The notes under the pieces were generated by a model. That model ran no database searches and was not told the origin of the DNA. It was given only the letters and a program-made list of their open reading frames with translations. DNA of 64,000 nt from Chamaecyparis obtusa. Lineage: Eukaryota; Streptophyta; Pinopsida; Cupressales; Cupressaceae. Position numbers and translations under genes: made by a program. The stretch lies in NCBI GenBank assembly GCA_027943335.1, contig BSBK01002088.1, positions 248,001-312,000 on the forward strand, written 5' to 3'. This document shows, one piece after another, positions 54,357-64,000 of this stretch; position 1 is the stretch's first letter; the number at the start of each line of letters is the position of its first letter.

Positions 54357-57185
54357 ATGTTGAGACATGATCCAAGAAGAGAGAACATGGAGCCCATTCT
54401 TGCCACTAGTTCATTTGATCCTAAAAATCCTAATAGTGCAATGGTAACATACAATCCACAACCACCACAAATTGAGAACATGTGGGAAGATCCAACTCAA
54501 GCACCTGTGAAAAATTCCATGGAAGTGTTTATCAACCACATTGGACATACAAAAATGGTTAGTGCAATCATAGTTTAAAATCATCTTTCCATCTTGGAAA
54601 GATATGCATAGGAGGGTACTCACATTCTACCACACCTTTATCCCTTCAATCCCAAAAGACCCATACACATCCCCACTAATGACTACCCCACCATTATCCT
54701 AAAAAATCATCAACCCCAACTTGCAATTATCCTAGGTGGCCTTACCTATCCCCCATTTCTTGCAATCTAGCTCCACAAACCCCAGAGTGCAAACAACAAC
54801 ACAATCCACTCCCATCTCCATCATGGGAGCACCATCCCCACCTACCACATCTCAAGTTTGCACTCAAGCATAGAGATTCCCAAAAACAAAACCTCCACCT
54901 CCAATAAAAATCTCCACACCAGTGATACCTCCACCTTACATGAGCCAAGCTTTCACATCAACACCATTCTTCCATAGGGTAGTGTAAGCACCTCCCTCCA
55001 TCGTTCAACAAGCCTTCACTCAAGCACCTCTCCCACCCATCACCCAGCTAACTTCTACACAAGTATCCCTCACACCATTCATTGCTAATATGCAAGCCCA
55101 ACAATCTACTTTCACAATAGGAATTCCATTTATGGAAACCTCAAACCAAATATCCACATCAAAAATCCCCACCAGCATAGCCTCATTCCCAACTACCTCC
55201 ATGTCACAACCCACTACAATGATGGGATCTTCTTGGGGTTTTAATCTAGCACAAATGAATGCCTTATGAATAAAAATGTAGTCCCACATCTATAATCATC
55301 CAAGCATATGACACATTTTCCATTTCACAACATCTATAATCTAGTTATGTCTCTTCCCATATTCACCAACTATCTATCCATGCTCGAAACCATCTCTCAA
55401 ACTATGCCACCACCGCAACTATAGAGTGCATCTCATCTCGCTACCTATCTCGCACAACCACCTCCTACCACTACCTTCCAAATGACCATTCCACTTCTCA
55501 ATAATGCATGAATGTACCCTACTTACATCGGTCGAACACAAGACCAATCCCATTAGCAATCCACACCATTCTACCAATTTCCCCCACAACAAAAATATAT
55601 CCTAAAACATCAGAAACATCCCCTCATCCCCTAAGAATAATAGTCAATGCCATAATCAACATAGGAGTATGCCTATTCATTCAAGTAACAATACATTTCC
55701 CAACCACCACCTTAGAACCCATTCCTATCCACCAACTTTGTTGGGTAATTCCCTCATCAAATCCCACAATATTCCCCACAGAACCATCCCTATTTAGGTA
55801 CACCATTAGACCCATTCCCAATGGAAGTACCCACTCCAATGTGTTCCAATTCAAAATGGGAAGACATGAAGAATGCTCTCAAGGAGATCCATGTCAGGAC
55901 TGAAAGAAAAAACTTCAAATTTGAGGAGTTATATCCTTATCCTTTTGATAGATCTATTATAGTGGTTCCCATCCCGAAGAATTTTGAGACATCAAAATTT
56001 GACAAGTATAGAGGAAAGGGAGATCCAGTTAGTCATGTTAAACAATTCTACATGGCTTTTCAAGAGGTTTCATACAATGACGATTTCCTTATGCACCTCT
56101 TTCCCAAAAGCTTGGGAGGAATCATTATTGAGTGGTTCTATAAGATACTATATGGATCAATAAAAACATTTGTAGAAATTTTTGAGAAGTTTATGGCATA
56201 TTAAACACACAATATCAAAAAAGAGCTATCCCTCTTTGAGATATGCAAGACAAAACAAAAGGGAGGTGAGAGCCTAGATGACTACCTACAAAGATGGTAG
56301 AACCTCACTACGATGCTATCATATCAACTGCCATAAAATCATCTTACCAAAATATTCATTGACAATCTTCATCCAAAGTTGTCCCACTTCATGTGAATGA
56401 ATTGCATAAAAACCTATCATGATAATAAGGTAAATGGCATGGATATTGAGTGACACCTCTTTAATGATGGTGCAAACAATAATTACAAAGAAAGATCACA
56501 AGACAAACCCAGTAATGATTGGTCTCATTACTAGAATAAGAATAAAAATATTGTTGCAGATGGAGTCACCGATACAAAATATGTCCAAATTTTTGTGGCC
56601 ATTCCTACACTACCCAATCCTGCATATCAACAACTAGCACTAGCCAACCAGTAGCCCATACAAAATTTTGATAAGTAATCTAATCAGACAAATGCCATAC
56701 TAGTCACCCAAGGTCAAAACAAGCCTTGCATCCAAAATAATCACAAATGCACATTCACCACTCTCAGTGAGCCTTTGGACATTTTCTTCCACTGTATGAC
56801 CAATTCCAACTTGATTGTGTATCCCAAAACCCATACATTTGATGGGTTGACCCCCAAACCAATGTGGTACATGAAAAATGAGTATTTTGATTACCACTAT
56901 GTTAAGGGACATGCCACCATAAAGTGGATGAAACTAAAGCACTACATTCAAGATCTCATTGATGAGAAAGAGATCACAGTGGACACACCTACCTATCCTT
57001 CACCCAATTCCAACCTACAAATCTATCAAAATGTGTTTCCACAACACAAAATAGGAAAGAACTCAGCCAATGCCAATCTGCCACCACAGAAGCAAGGAAA
57101 AGGAAAACAAGGTGACGATGCTAATGGAAAAGACTACACTTCTCCCTATATCAACTATGAAATTTTTTTCAGATGCATATCCTAG
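54357..57185 (+). pseudogene. F gag
   Basis: The start is MLRHDPRRENMEPILATSSF. A long Pro/Thr/Ser-rich stretch with many breaks follows (54500-55820). The capsid domain is at 55900-56400: YPYPFDRSIIVVPIPKNFET, FDKYRGKGDPVSHVKQFYMA, LMHLFPKSLGGIIIEWFYKI, then KTKQKGGESLDDYLQRW. Next a degenerate CCHC-like segment (DYHYVKGHATIKWMKLKHYI, 56890-56950), where cysteines expected near Tyr/Trp positions are lost. This is the gag type of Tat/Athila-like gypsy elements. It is interrupted by many stops. Confidence 0.75.
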
Positions 57186-57329
57186 GTTGAGCCAACAGTC
57201 AATTTCATCTATGTCAAAGGCATTTAAAATCAATGTATAGTCACCAAACATAGAGGCAGGATATGTGTTGTCACCTCTAATCCAATGCCCATGCCCAATG
57301 CACAATACAACCTCCTAGAACACCTTAGG

Positions 57330-58165
57330 AATACACCTATCTAAATATCCATCCTCAACCTTTTCCACACTTCACCCATCTATCAAGAGATCATTAATAA
57401 TGACCTCTAAGAAGCACGTGTCCCCACAAACATTAACACCATCCAATTCAAGAACCTCTTGGGGAATTTGTCTGCATCTTGTAACCTTTCCTTCAAGCCT
57501 TCTGACATTCCATCCATAGAACCTGATGACAATCTTCCTCTCTATATCTCCATCATGGTAAACAACTTCTCCATCAAAAGGGTCATTATAAATAATCATT
57601 CGGCCCTTAATTTATGCACATTAAAGTTCATCTAGGAGGTGGGATATATAGAGGCTGATATTTGACATGAATTTATCACTATTAAAACCTTATATGATAA
57701 CTTGCAACATACCTCACAAGGTACCATTTTTTTTCCCATCAAGATGGGCCTAAAAATTTAAGATACCATCTGCCATTCTTTTGATCTAATTTACATCCCA
57801 TACAACATCCTCCTCAGCCAACCATAGATTCATTTCATTAAGGTTGTCCCATCCACCTATCATTAGTGCATCAAATTTCTTCATTCAGGTACTGAAATAA
57901 CCATCCACACTAATCCTCAACCCTTCGTAGACTATCATCTATTGGAAACATCATTTCTCCACTACATGTACTATTCTAGAATCAATATTGGAACTTCTAT
58001 TACCAAATCATCCCGATCCCACTATGATCCAGAGAGGATCATAGCCTCCACACTTTTTATTATCAATATTAACATCAGGGGTTGTGGAGAGTACAATTTG
58101 ACTAATTTCTTCATGGTTGGAGCCCTACCACTTGATCTGCGCACTCAAGGGTGCCCATGCCACTA
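57330..58165 (+). pseudogene. F aspartic protease
   Basis: LYISIMVNNFSIKRVIINNH corresponds to the Tat protease active-site block, where D-N/T-G-A is expected. Here the catalytic Asp is Asn and Gly is His, so it is dead. Downstream pieces are EVGYIEADI, TIKTLYDNLQHTSQGTIFFP and GCGEYNLTNFFMVGALPLDL. Stops occur about every 100 bases. The short minus-strand open stretch at 57372-57599 is its shadow. Confidence 0.6.
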
Positions 58166-59040
58166 AAAGAAACTCTCTGAAGAAGACCTAGAAGTAAAGA
58201 AAATGGGGCAATCAAAATTCATCTCACATGGCATCCTGAATAATAAAGAGATGGACCCTAACATTAACAGATAGTTGTAAAAGGATCCCCCACCTCCTGA
58301 CACTAAAATCCTCGAGTATTTTAAAAATAAACACCCTGCATCACATAAATGGTCCATAGAGAAATGTGACTATCAAGGTGGTGGTCTAGGACCCAAAGAA
58401 GTTGGCACAAAAGATCCAATGGAAGCATCCAAAAACCAAAGACATTGATGCCTTGGATTCAATACCCCTCACCTACATATACAAGGACCCAATACCACAA
58501 CTAGGGGCACCAATGTGCCTAACATGACCCTCTTGAACATCTGGGATGAAGTTATGGAAATCAAAGACATCCTTGAAGAGGAAGAAAATAAATCCTATGA
58601 TGATATATTCAATGAAGAAACCTACATGGGAAATTCCATCCTCTTCCAACTTGCCATTAACATTATCGACCTCCCCCTCATCCACCCCAAACTCATAGAT
58701 GAGGACCAATGAAGTTTCATACACATCGATGAGTTTCAAAGAAAGGAAGAACTCTTAAGATTCATGGGAGCATCAAATCAATAAATAGGTTGGGAGAATG
58801 AATCAACATATGTCTACAAGCTTGACCCCAAGGGATACTTAAGGGAAGAGGAAGTATTTAGCCACAAACTAAAAAGTAAAATAGAAAGGATCGAGTCTTT
58901 TTGTTAAAATCCCTTTGGGGCACATTTTGAATAAAAATAAATAAAAACAAATGGTGTATCTTCTATTGAAAACCTCTCGGAGGTGCTATATGATGAATAA
59001 TTTCCTCTTCCTCCCATCCATGACTACAAACCAAATCAGT
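58166..59040 (+). pseudogene. F protease-RT linker
   Basis: This is a degraded polyprotein linker in the pol frame. It includes NMTLLNIWDEVMEIKDILEE, then EENKSYDDIFNEETYMGNSI (58515-58640), an acidic stretch usual between protease and RT in Tat elements. It has no catalytic motif. Confidence 0.5.
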
Positions 59041-59900
59041 CATTCATCCTCATCAAGGACAACAAGATAGTCAACTTGGGAATTGAGGAATGCCCAAGGA
59101 TTACATACATAGAAGCATCCCTAACTAAAGGTGAAGAAGAAGCTTTCACAAGACTCCTCCAAGAAGAAACCATTAATTTTACATGGTCATATGCTCATAT
59201 TCCTAGGATGGATCCAAATTTATTTGTTCATCACCTTGTAGTAGATCCAAATGCAAAACTAGTCAAGTAGAAGCTTTGTAAGATGCATCCAAAGGTAGCC
59301 TTGTTAGTTAAAGTATAACTCAAAAAGATCCTACAATAAAAAATCATTAGAGCTATTGATTACTCAGAATGGATCTCCAAAATGGTACTAGTGACCAAGT
59401 CAATAGGGGAAATCAGGATCTACACAAACTTTAGAGTCCTAATCAAAGCATGCCCCAAGGATGATTCCCCCCTACCAAACATCGATATGATCGTTGATCT
59501 CATAGCTAGTCATGACATGTTGTCATCCATGGATGAATTCTCAAGATATAATAAAATCCATATAGTAGAACAATACCAATAGAAGAAAAAAATTACAACA
59601 CCATGGGGCACCTTATATTAGAATATGATGCCATTAAGGTTAAAGAATGCAAGAGCTATCTATTAGAGAGCAATCAAAACCATCTTCTATGATATTACTC
59701 ACAAAATCCTTGAAGATTATGTGGATGAAATCCTAGCTAAATTAAAGATGCAGTTGGAACACCTTGACATCCATGAGTGTGTGTTTGATCATCTACATCA
59801 CTATGGTTTAAAGTTAAACCCTAAGAAGTGTGTCTTTGGCATCACATTAGGAAAACTACTGGGGTTCATTATATCATGATGAGATATCAAGGTTCATCCC
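59041..59900 (+). pseudogene. F reverse transcriptase
   Basis: The pre-RT part has NLGIEECPRITYIEASL, TINFTWSYAHIPRMDPNLFV and HHLVVDP. The core has KMVLVTKSIGEIRIYTNFR, SMDEFSRYNKI, TTPWGTLY and LEDYVDEILAKLKMQLEHLD, where the polymerase box reads YVDE instead of YVDD. LKLNPKKCVFGITLGKLLG follows. One catalytic aspartate is therefore replaced by Glu. Stops occur at 59268, 59578 and elsewhere, mostly in one frame. Confidence 0.82.
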
Positions 59901-60470
59901 AAGAAATTCAAAGCCATAATATAAATTCCTCCACCCCACACACTCAAGTAGCTAAGGATCCTCTAAGGAAAACTAAAATTAGTCCATAGATTCATATCAC
60001 AATTGGCTAACAAATGTTAACCATTCACACATCTGATTTTCAAGGATATCAACTTCAAGTGGGATCCAATCTATCAATAGAGTTTTGAGAATCTCAAGGA
60101 ATACCTAGACAAGTCACCCATCCTTTTACTACCAACACCAAGATGTCCTCTCATCCTATACATTTTAGAAATCACAATATCATTGGGGGAACTCCTAGTC
60201 CAACTTGATTATAATGGAAATGAAAGATCCATCTATTATATTAATCACACACTTGTGAGCTATGAGCTAAAATATTCACCCATGGAGATGACATGTCTTG
60301 TAGTCATTTTTTCCACTCAAAATATCAGGCATTACATGTACATCCACATTGTAAAGCTCATTTCCAAGGTATTCTCACTCAAGTACCTATTGTCACAAAC
60401 AACAATTACATGCCGAATGTTAAAATGGGTTATGATCCCTAGTGGATCTGACCTTTAGTACTTCAAATGA
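59901..60470 (+). pseudogene. F RNase H (standard gypsy domain)
   Basis: Fragments FKDINFKWDPI, a break, FENLKEYLDKSPILLLP, LGELLVQLDYNGNERSIYYI, YELKYSPMEMTCLVVIFSTQ and NIRHYMYIHIVKLISKVFSL follow the order of Ty3/gypsy RNase H and connection sequences. Many stops and one frameshift are present. Confidence 0.75.
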
Positions 60471-60880
60471 AATTAAATAAAGAGGAACAACATTGATGGC
60501 TCCTACACATCTCATGGATCAAGAGCGGGATTCCTATTTGTCACTCTCCAAGGTGACTACATCCCCAAATCATTCAAGTTGGGATTTCCCTACACAAATA
60601 ACATTACAAAATATGTGGCCCTCATCCTAGGCCTCAAAATAGCTATCCAATGGAATATCACAAAACTACAAGTGTTTGGAGATTTGTAACTAATCATCAA
60701 GTAAGTCTTGGATGAGTTTCAAACCAAGGATGAGAAGTTATTACCCTACAAGGAATTGGTGGAAAAAAAGAAAGAATAATTCTTAATTCTACAATTCACA
60801 AAGATACACATGATACCTAAGAAATTTGCAGATGGCATGGAAACTATCGGGTCTTTAGTAGAAATCCATCTGGATTCAAT
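60471..60880 (+). pseudogene. F second RNase H (archaeal type), usual Tat position
   Basis: After DL-stop-YF come NIDGSYTSHGSRAGFLFVTL (Asp), PYTNNITKYVALILGLKIAI (the Glu site reads Val) and LQVFGDL (Asp). The latter part is FQTKDEKLLPYKELVE. This is the dual RNase H that marks the Tat lineage, located between RNase H and integrase. It provides the reference for the different placement in D. Confidence 0.7.
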
Positions 60881-61699
60881 GTAGAAAAAATTCTTAGTCG
60901 AGAATCTATACACACCCACTTATGAGAATGTTGATTTTGAAATGGTGTGCATTTTTATTGGTCCTTAGTCCCCATGATACCATGACATCCATGCTTATCT
61001 AAAGAATGATATCATATCCCCCAACCTCACCAACACCTAGCACCAGAGCCTTATCTATAGAGCTTCCTAGTACACTCTTGTAGCTAATACATTATATCAT
61101 CATGGATATCATAAAATCCTCTCTTGGTGTTTATATTTTAATGAGGAAATCCTAGGTTTACAAGAGGTTCATGATAGAATATATGGTTCCCACATGAGTG
61201 GCATGGTCCTAGCAAAGGAGCTACTCAAAGCTGGGTATTATTGGCCAACAATGGAACATGATGCATATGAGTTCATAAAGAAGTGCCTACCATGTCAACA
61301 ACATGCCAATCTAATTCATGCTCCAACACAAGACTTACATCCCATTGTACCACCTTAGCCCTTCTCATGTTGGGGCTCTAACCTTGGTTTTAAGATCACC
61401 CTCCTCTCCCTAGATGGAAACAAGTATATCATAACTACCACTGAATATTTCACAAAATGGGTTGAAGCAATCCCACTCACCCTTAGCATTGGCATTCAAA
61501 TATCTAAGTTCCTCCTCTACCATATCATCTATCTCTTTGACATCCCTTCCACCATTTTCACAGATCAGAGTACATCCTTTGAAAATCAGCATATGGAAGA
61601 TCTATGTGTTGAATTCTGCATTTATCATCATTTTTCAAGACCATACTTCCCTCAAGGAAATGACCAATCTAAGGCAGCCAAAAAAACCATTGTAAATAT

Positions 61700-61777
61700 C
61701 CTCCAATAAGTTGTCAATGATTCTAGTCATGCTTAGCACCTCCAATAAGTTGTCAATGATTCTAGTCATGCCTAGCA
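61700..61777 (+). repeat. 39-bp tandem duplication within F integrase
   Basis: The unit begins CTCCAATAAGTTGTCAATGA and is repeated at 61701 and 61740 with one base different. The length is a multiple of three, so it adds 13 codons without shifting frame. Confidence 0.85.
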
Positions 61778-62066
61778 CCTCCAAATCAATCCCACCCTCT
61801 GTACCTCCCAAGCTTCATTCTACACTCCCACATGCACCACCCCATACTCCTATGTATATGGTGTTGAATCCATCTTACCAATTGTGGTTGAACTTCCTTC
61901 ATAGCATTTGTCTATGAAAAACTACTATACCATTGATGAAAATTATCAAATGACATGCTTCACCCAGTTTGACCTATTAGACAAGACAAGGTAGTCCTCA
62001 TATGTCTACTAATAGTATACCACAACTACCTTAAAAGAAGCTACAACAAATGGGTTCACCCAAGAA

Positions 62067-62072
62067 AGTTCT
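62067..62072. repeat. Target-site duplication of E2, left copy (AGTTCT)
   Basis: AGTTCT is repeated exactly at 62884-62889 on the other side of E2. Removing E2 and one copy rejoins the integrase segment HPRKF with VGNMVLKEN. Confidence 0.8.
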
Positions 62073-62883
62073 TGATGAAGGGTGCTCCCCTTAATACCAC
62101 AAACACATAACAGAAATAGAGAAACAACAACAATTTGCAAGAATAGAAAATGGGCTTCTTATTATCTCCACACATGTGGAATTACAAACTTTCAGAATTA
62201 CAATATGCAGGTTCACATGGGCATCTTTCTTACAATATTTTGTAGGACAAAGCCTCAAATGGTTACCCAAAACTACTCTGAACTGACCTGAACTGCCTAA
62301 GACAACACTACAAACCTTTCTTATATAGGCAATTTCTACCGCTTGGGAAGGTTCCAGAAATTTAGCCCTTTAGGCCGACTAAACATAGAATTATTTATTT
62401 TTCACAATTATTACAATAGGGTCGGCTCAAAAGAAATACAAAATATGATTTTAGGTAACACAACTCCCAGAGGCCATAACTTTTTAACCATAACTCTATT
62501 TTTCTATTGTAACCACTTTTCAGAAATGCGACGATGAGATCTACGGTGCTTGACATGCACTAGCACCAATCAGTTGGGGGTCGATCACGATCCAGAGCCT
62601 CCAAGGCCTTTAAAATTGACCCGAAAGATTTTATACCCAAAAACCTCAATAACTTCACCAATATTGATGATGTGGTAATGAAACTCAACTGATAGGCTGA
62701 AATGATTGAGATGAACCTCCAACTGCGAAATCAGAACATTCTAAGATCGTATAACCAACTCACTAAAAATAGTAAGTTTCCATAAATAGAAGCTCTACAT
62801 AAGATAGCCCTTATTGAGAAAGAAACCAGAAATATTTTTGGGTGATGCAAGATTGCTCTTACACCTAGGATGCTCCTCCATCA
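62073..62883 (+). mobile_element. E2: complete 811-bp LTR-like element
   Basis: It starts TGATGAAGGGTGC and ends TCCTCCATCA, with inverted termini TGATG/CATCA and a 6-bp exact target duplication. Its first 300 bases match E1 at the left window edge. A TATA-like run TTATATAGGC lies near 62322. It could be a solo LTR or a small non-autonomous retroelement. The element carries a coding-like segment (62534-62845). No primer site or polypurine tract is evident inside. The upstream half contains no open frame of note. Confidence 0.7.
62534..62845 (+). pseudogene. Coiled-coil coding segment inside E2
   Basis: From an ATG 210 bases after the TATA-like run it reads MRSTVLDMH, a stop, then HQSVGGRSRSRASKAFKIDP, FIPKNLNNFTNIDDVVMKLN, two stops, and AEMIEMNLQLRNQNILRSYN. 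It then has one more stop and IEALHKIALIEKETRNIFG before TGA. It is about 104 codons with four stops (TAG, TGA TAG, TAA). The basic N-terminus and heptad-like C-terminus suggest a gag-like or DNA-binding origin. I do not recognise the family. Confidence 0.45.
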
Positions 62884-63095
62884 AGTTCTAGGTGGGCAAC
62901 ATGGTCCTTAAAGAGAATTATAAAGTACAAAAAAATTGAGAAAAGAAGGGAAAGTTTGAACCTACCTAGTTGGGTCTTTATATAGTCACAACATGTTTCA
63001 GCTCAAGAGCCTATTAGTTATCTACACCTAAAGGGGAGCCCCTGAATGATCCCATCAACATCATCCATCTAAAGTAGTTCTATGCTTGAACCATC
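62884..63095 (+). pseudogene. F integrase C-terminal module
   Basis: Resumed after E2: VGNMVLKENYKVQKN, a stop, EKKGKFEPTWV and, after a break, GEPLNDPINIIHLK, a stop, FYA. This is the GPY/F-type C-terminal part of a gypsy integrase and the probable end of F pol. It has several stops and a frameshift. Confidence 0.65.
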
Positions 63096-64000
63096 CCCCT
63101 ATGTATTTGAAACAATCCATAAAAATTGCAAAAAGTCCTGAAAAAATCATTGTCTTGGTGAAAACCTAGTAAATAGACACCTCAATGATACCAAAAAAAT
63201 AAAAAAATGTAAAAAAATACAAAAATAAAATAAAATTGAAATAGTAAAGAAAAACAATCGTCCAACAATGAAAAATTTGCAATCTACTGCCTTGCACAAG
63301 TATGTTGGTGAAGACCTGGAAACAAGCACTATACATAGTGGGCTAGATCATTATCTATTAAACTCCCATCACCCTTATCCCATTCACCCACTCATCACCA
63401 CTTCCCCACCTCCTATCCCACTCACCAACCTACCTTCCCAAGGTGTTCTATTATGTATAATATGCAACAAATAGATGACTTACTATCCCACATCCTGAGT
63501 GTCCTATGTATAATACTTGTATAGAGAGATCTTCTCCCAGTATCCTGAGCTTTGCATATATCTCTACCATTTTTTACCTATCCTAATCCCTATGATTTTG
63601 TATAATTTATACTGTATATATCAATTATGTCATTTGTACTATATCATCAAGTCTCATTGTACCTATCATATAGAACTATGATCAGATAGCTTGTCTCACC
63701 ATACCTTGTACTTCAACAAGTTCCTTAGTCGCTATCCTTGATCCAATGATGGTCCCAACTTCATCTTTTATGATGCCACAATTTTTCAACATGAACTCCA
63801 CCTATAGGTCCTTGTAGGATGCATCATTCCTCTTATCTAACCTAATCCACCCATCACTTCGTAAATCCATCTCTTTGCAAAAGGATGTCTGTTGGATTTA
63901 TCACTTCAATTTTGAATTGTTTCTTTGGTTTTTGGTTATCTTTTTGAAGGCTTCTCATTGTTTCTCTCCTCAAGGTCACCATTATCATTTATATCATGGT
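63096..64000 (+). other. F 3' region, no gene seen
   Basis: An A-rich stretch (63180-63250, runs of AAAAAAT) follows the integrase, as often seen between pol and the 3' LTR of plant gypsy elements. The rest is AT-rich with no homology I can see. No TGTAGACACC start occurs up to 64000, so the 3' LTR is outside the window. The short open stretches at 63147-63329 and 63268-63474 overlap on opposite strands and are not supported. Confidence 0.45.

Larger units (their letters stand above)
60950..62072 (+). pseudogene. F integrase, main part
   Basis: The zinc region has GSHMSGMVLAKELLKAGYYW and EFIKKCLPCQQHAN. The core has CWGSNLGFKITLLSLDGNKY (the first Asp site reads Asn), FTDQSTSFEN (second Asp kept) and YFPQGNDQSKAAKKTI (the Glu site reads Lys). 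Two of three catalytic residues are lost. A 39-bp tandem duplication lies at 61700-61777. The later part, PYSYVYGVESILPIVVELPS to HPRKFL, is cut by E2 at 62073 and resumes at 62884. Confidence 0.8.

Noticed and set aside
55020..55289. Minus-strand 89-codon open stretch
   Set aside because: It is antisense to the Pro/Thr-rich gag of F and has no recognisable domain.
1..64000. CRISPR arrays, bacterial operons, rRNA or tRNA genes
   Set aside because: No regular spacer-repeat array, ribosome-binding-site-led operon or cloverleaf-like sequence was seen. The retroelement content points to a plant nuclear genome.

Overview
This window is repeat-dense nuclear DNA from a land plant with a large, transposon-rich genome. 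A gymnosperm or another giant-genome lineage would fit, but the sequence does not fix the species. Nearly every recognisable protein fragment belongs to an LTR retrotransposon, and all are broken by stops and frameshifts. I see no intact host gene, rRNA, tRNA or CRISPR array. The only host-derived coding sequence I recognise is a short fused fragment of the nucleolar GTPase NOG1 (11500-11751).

Layout. (1) 1-10141, minus strand: element G1, a Ty3/gypsy element of Tat/Ogre type. From right to left it has a giant 5' LTR (about 6.25 kb, 3891-10141), a primer site, gag and protease. It is cut at 296 by another LTR (E1) that runs off the left edge. (2) 10142-13607: a non-LTR patch with permuted repeats, the NOG1 fragment, a second unidentified coding piece, a 470-bp foldback and a CACTA-like terminus. 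(3) 13608-50503: a nest. An old Ty1/copia element A (plus strand) is interrupted at 17116/49486 by element B (TG...CA ends). B was itself hit by copia element C (18096-25977, minus, complete with LTRs) and by gypsy element D (28662-48982, plus, complete, 20.3 kb). (4) 50504-64000, plus strand: element F, a Tat-type gypsy element whose integrase is interrupted by the 811-bp element E2. Its 3' LTR lies beyond the window.

Most interesting features. D has 6.5-6.6 kb LTRs, and each LTR carries a roughly 3.4-kb coding region, here called ORF-X, that is neither gag nor pol. G1 is a diverged relative and has a homologous ORF-X at the same place in its LTR. In both elements a TATA-like box lies between ORF-X and the LTR end, so ORF-X may sit in U3, a layout comparable in position to U3 genes of some animal retroviruses. 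D also carries a second, archaeal-type RNase H domain between protease and reverse transcriptase. F has it in the usual Tat position after RNase H.

Decay. Comparing the two D LTRs, and reading the single uninterrupted frame of C, shows many stops that look like CAG-to-TAG changes, as expected for deamination of methylated CHG sites. Element boundaries are supported by target-site duplications: GAACT/GAACC for D, GTAGG/ATAGG for C, GATTA/AATGA for B and AGTTCT/AGTTCT for E2.
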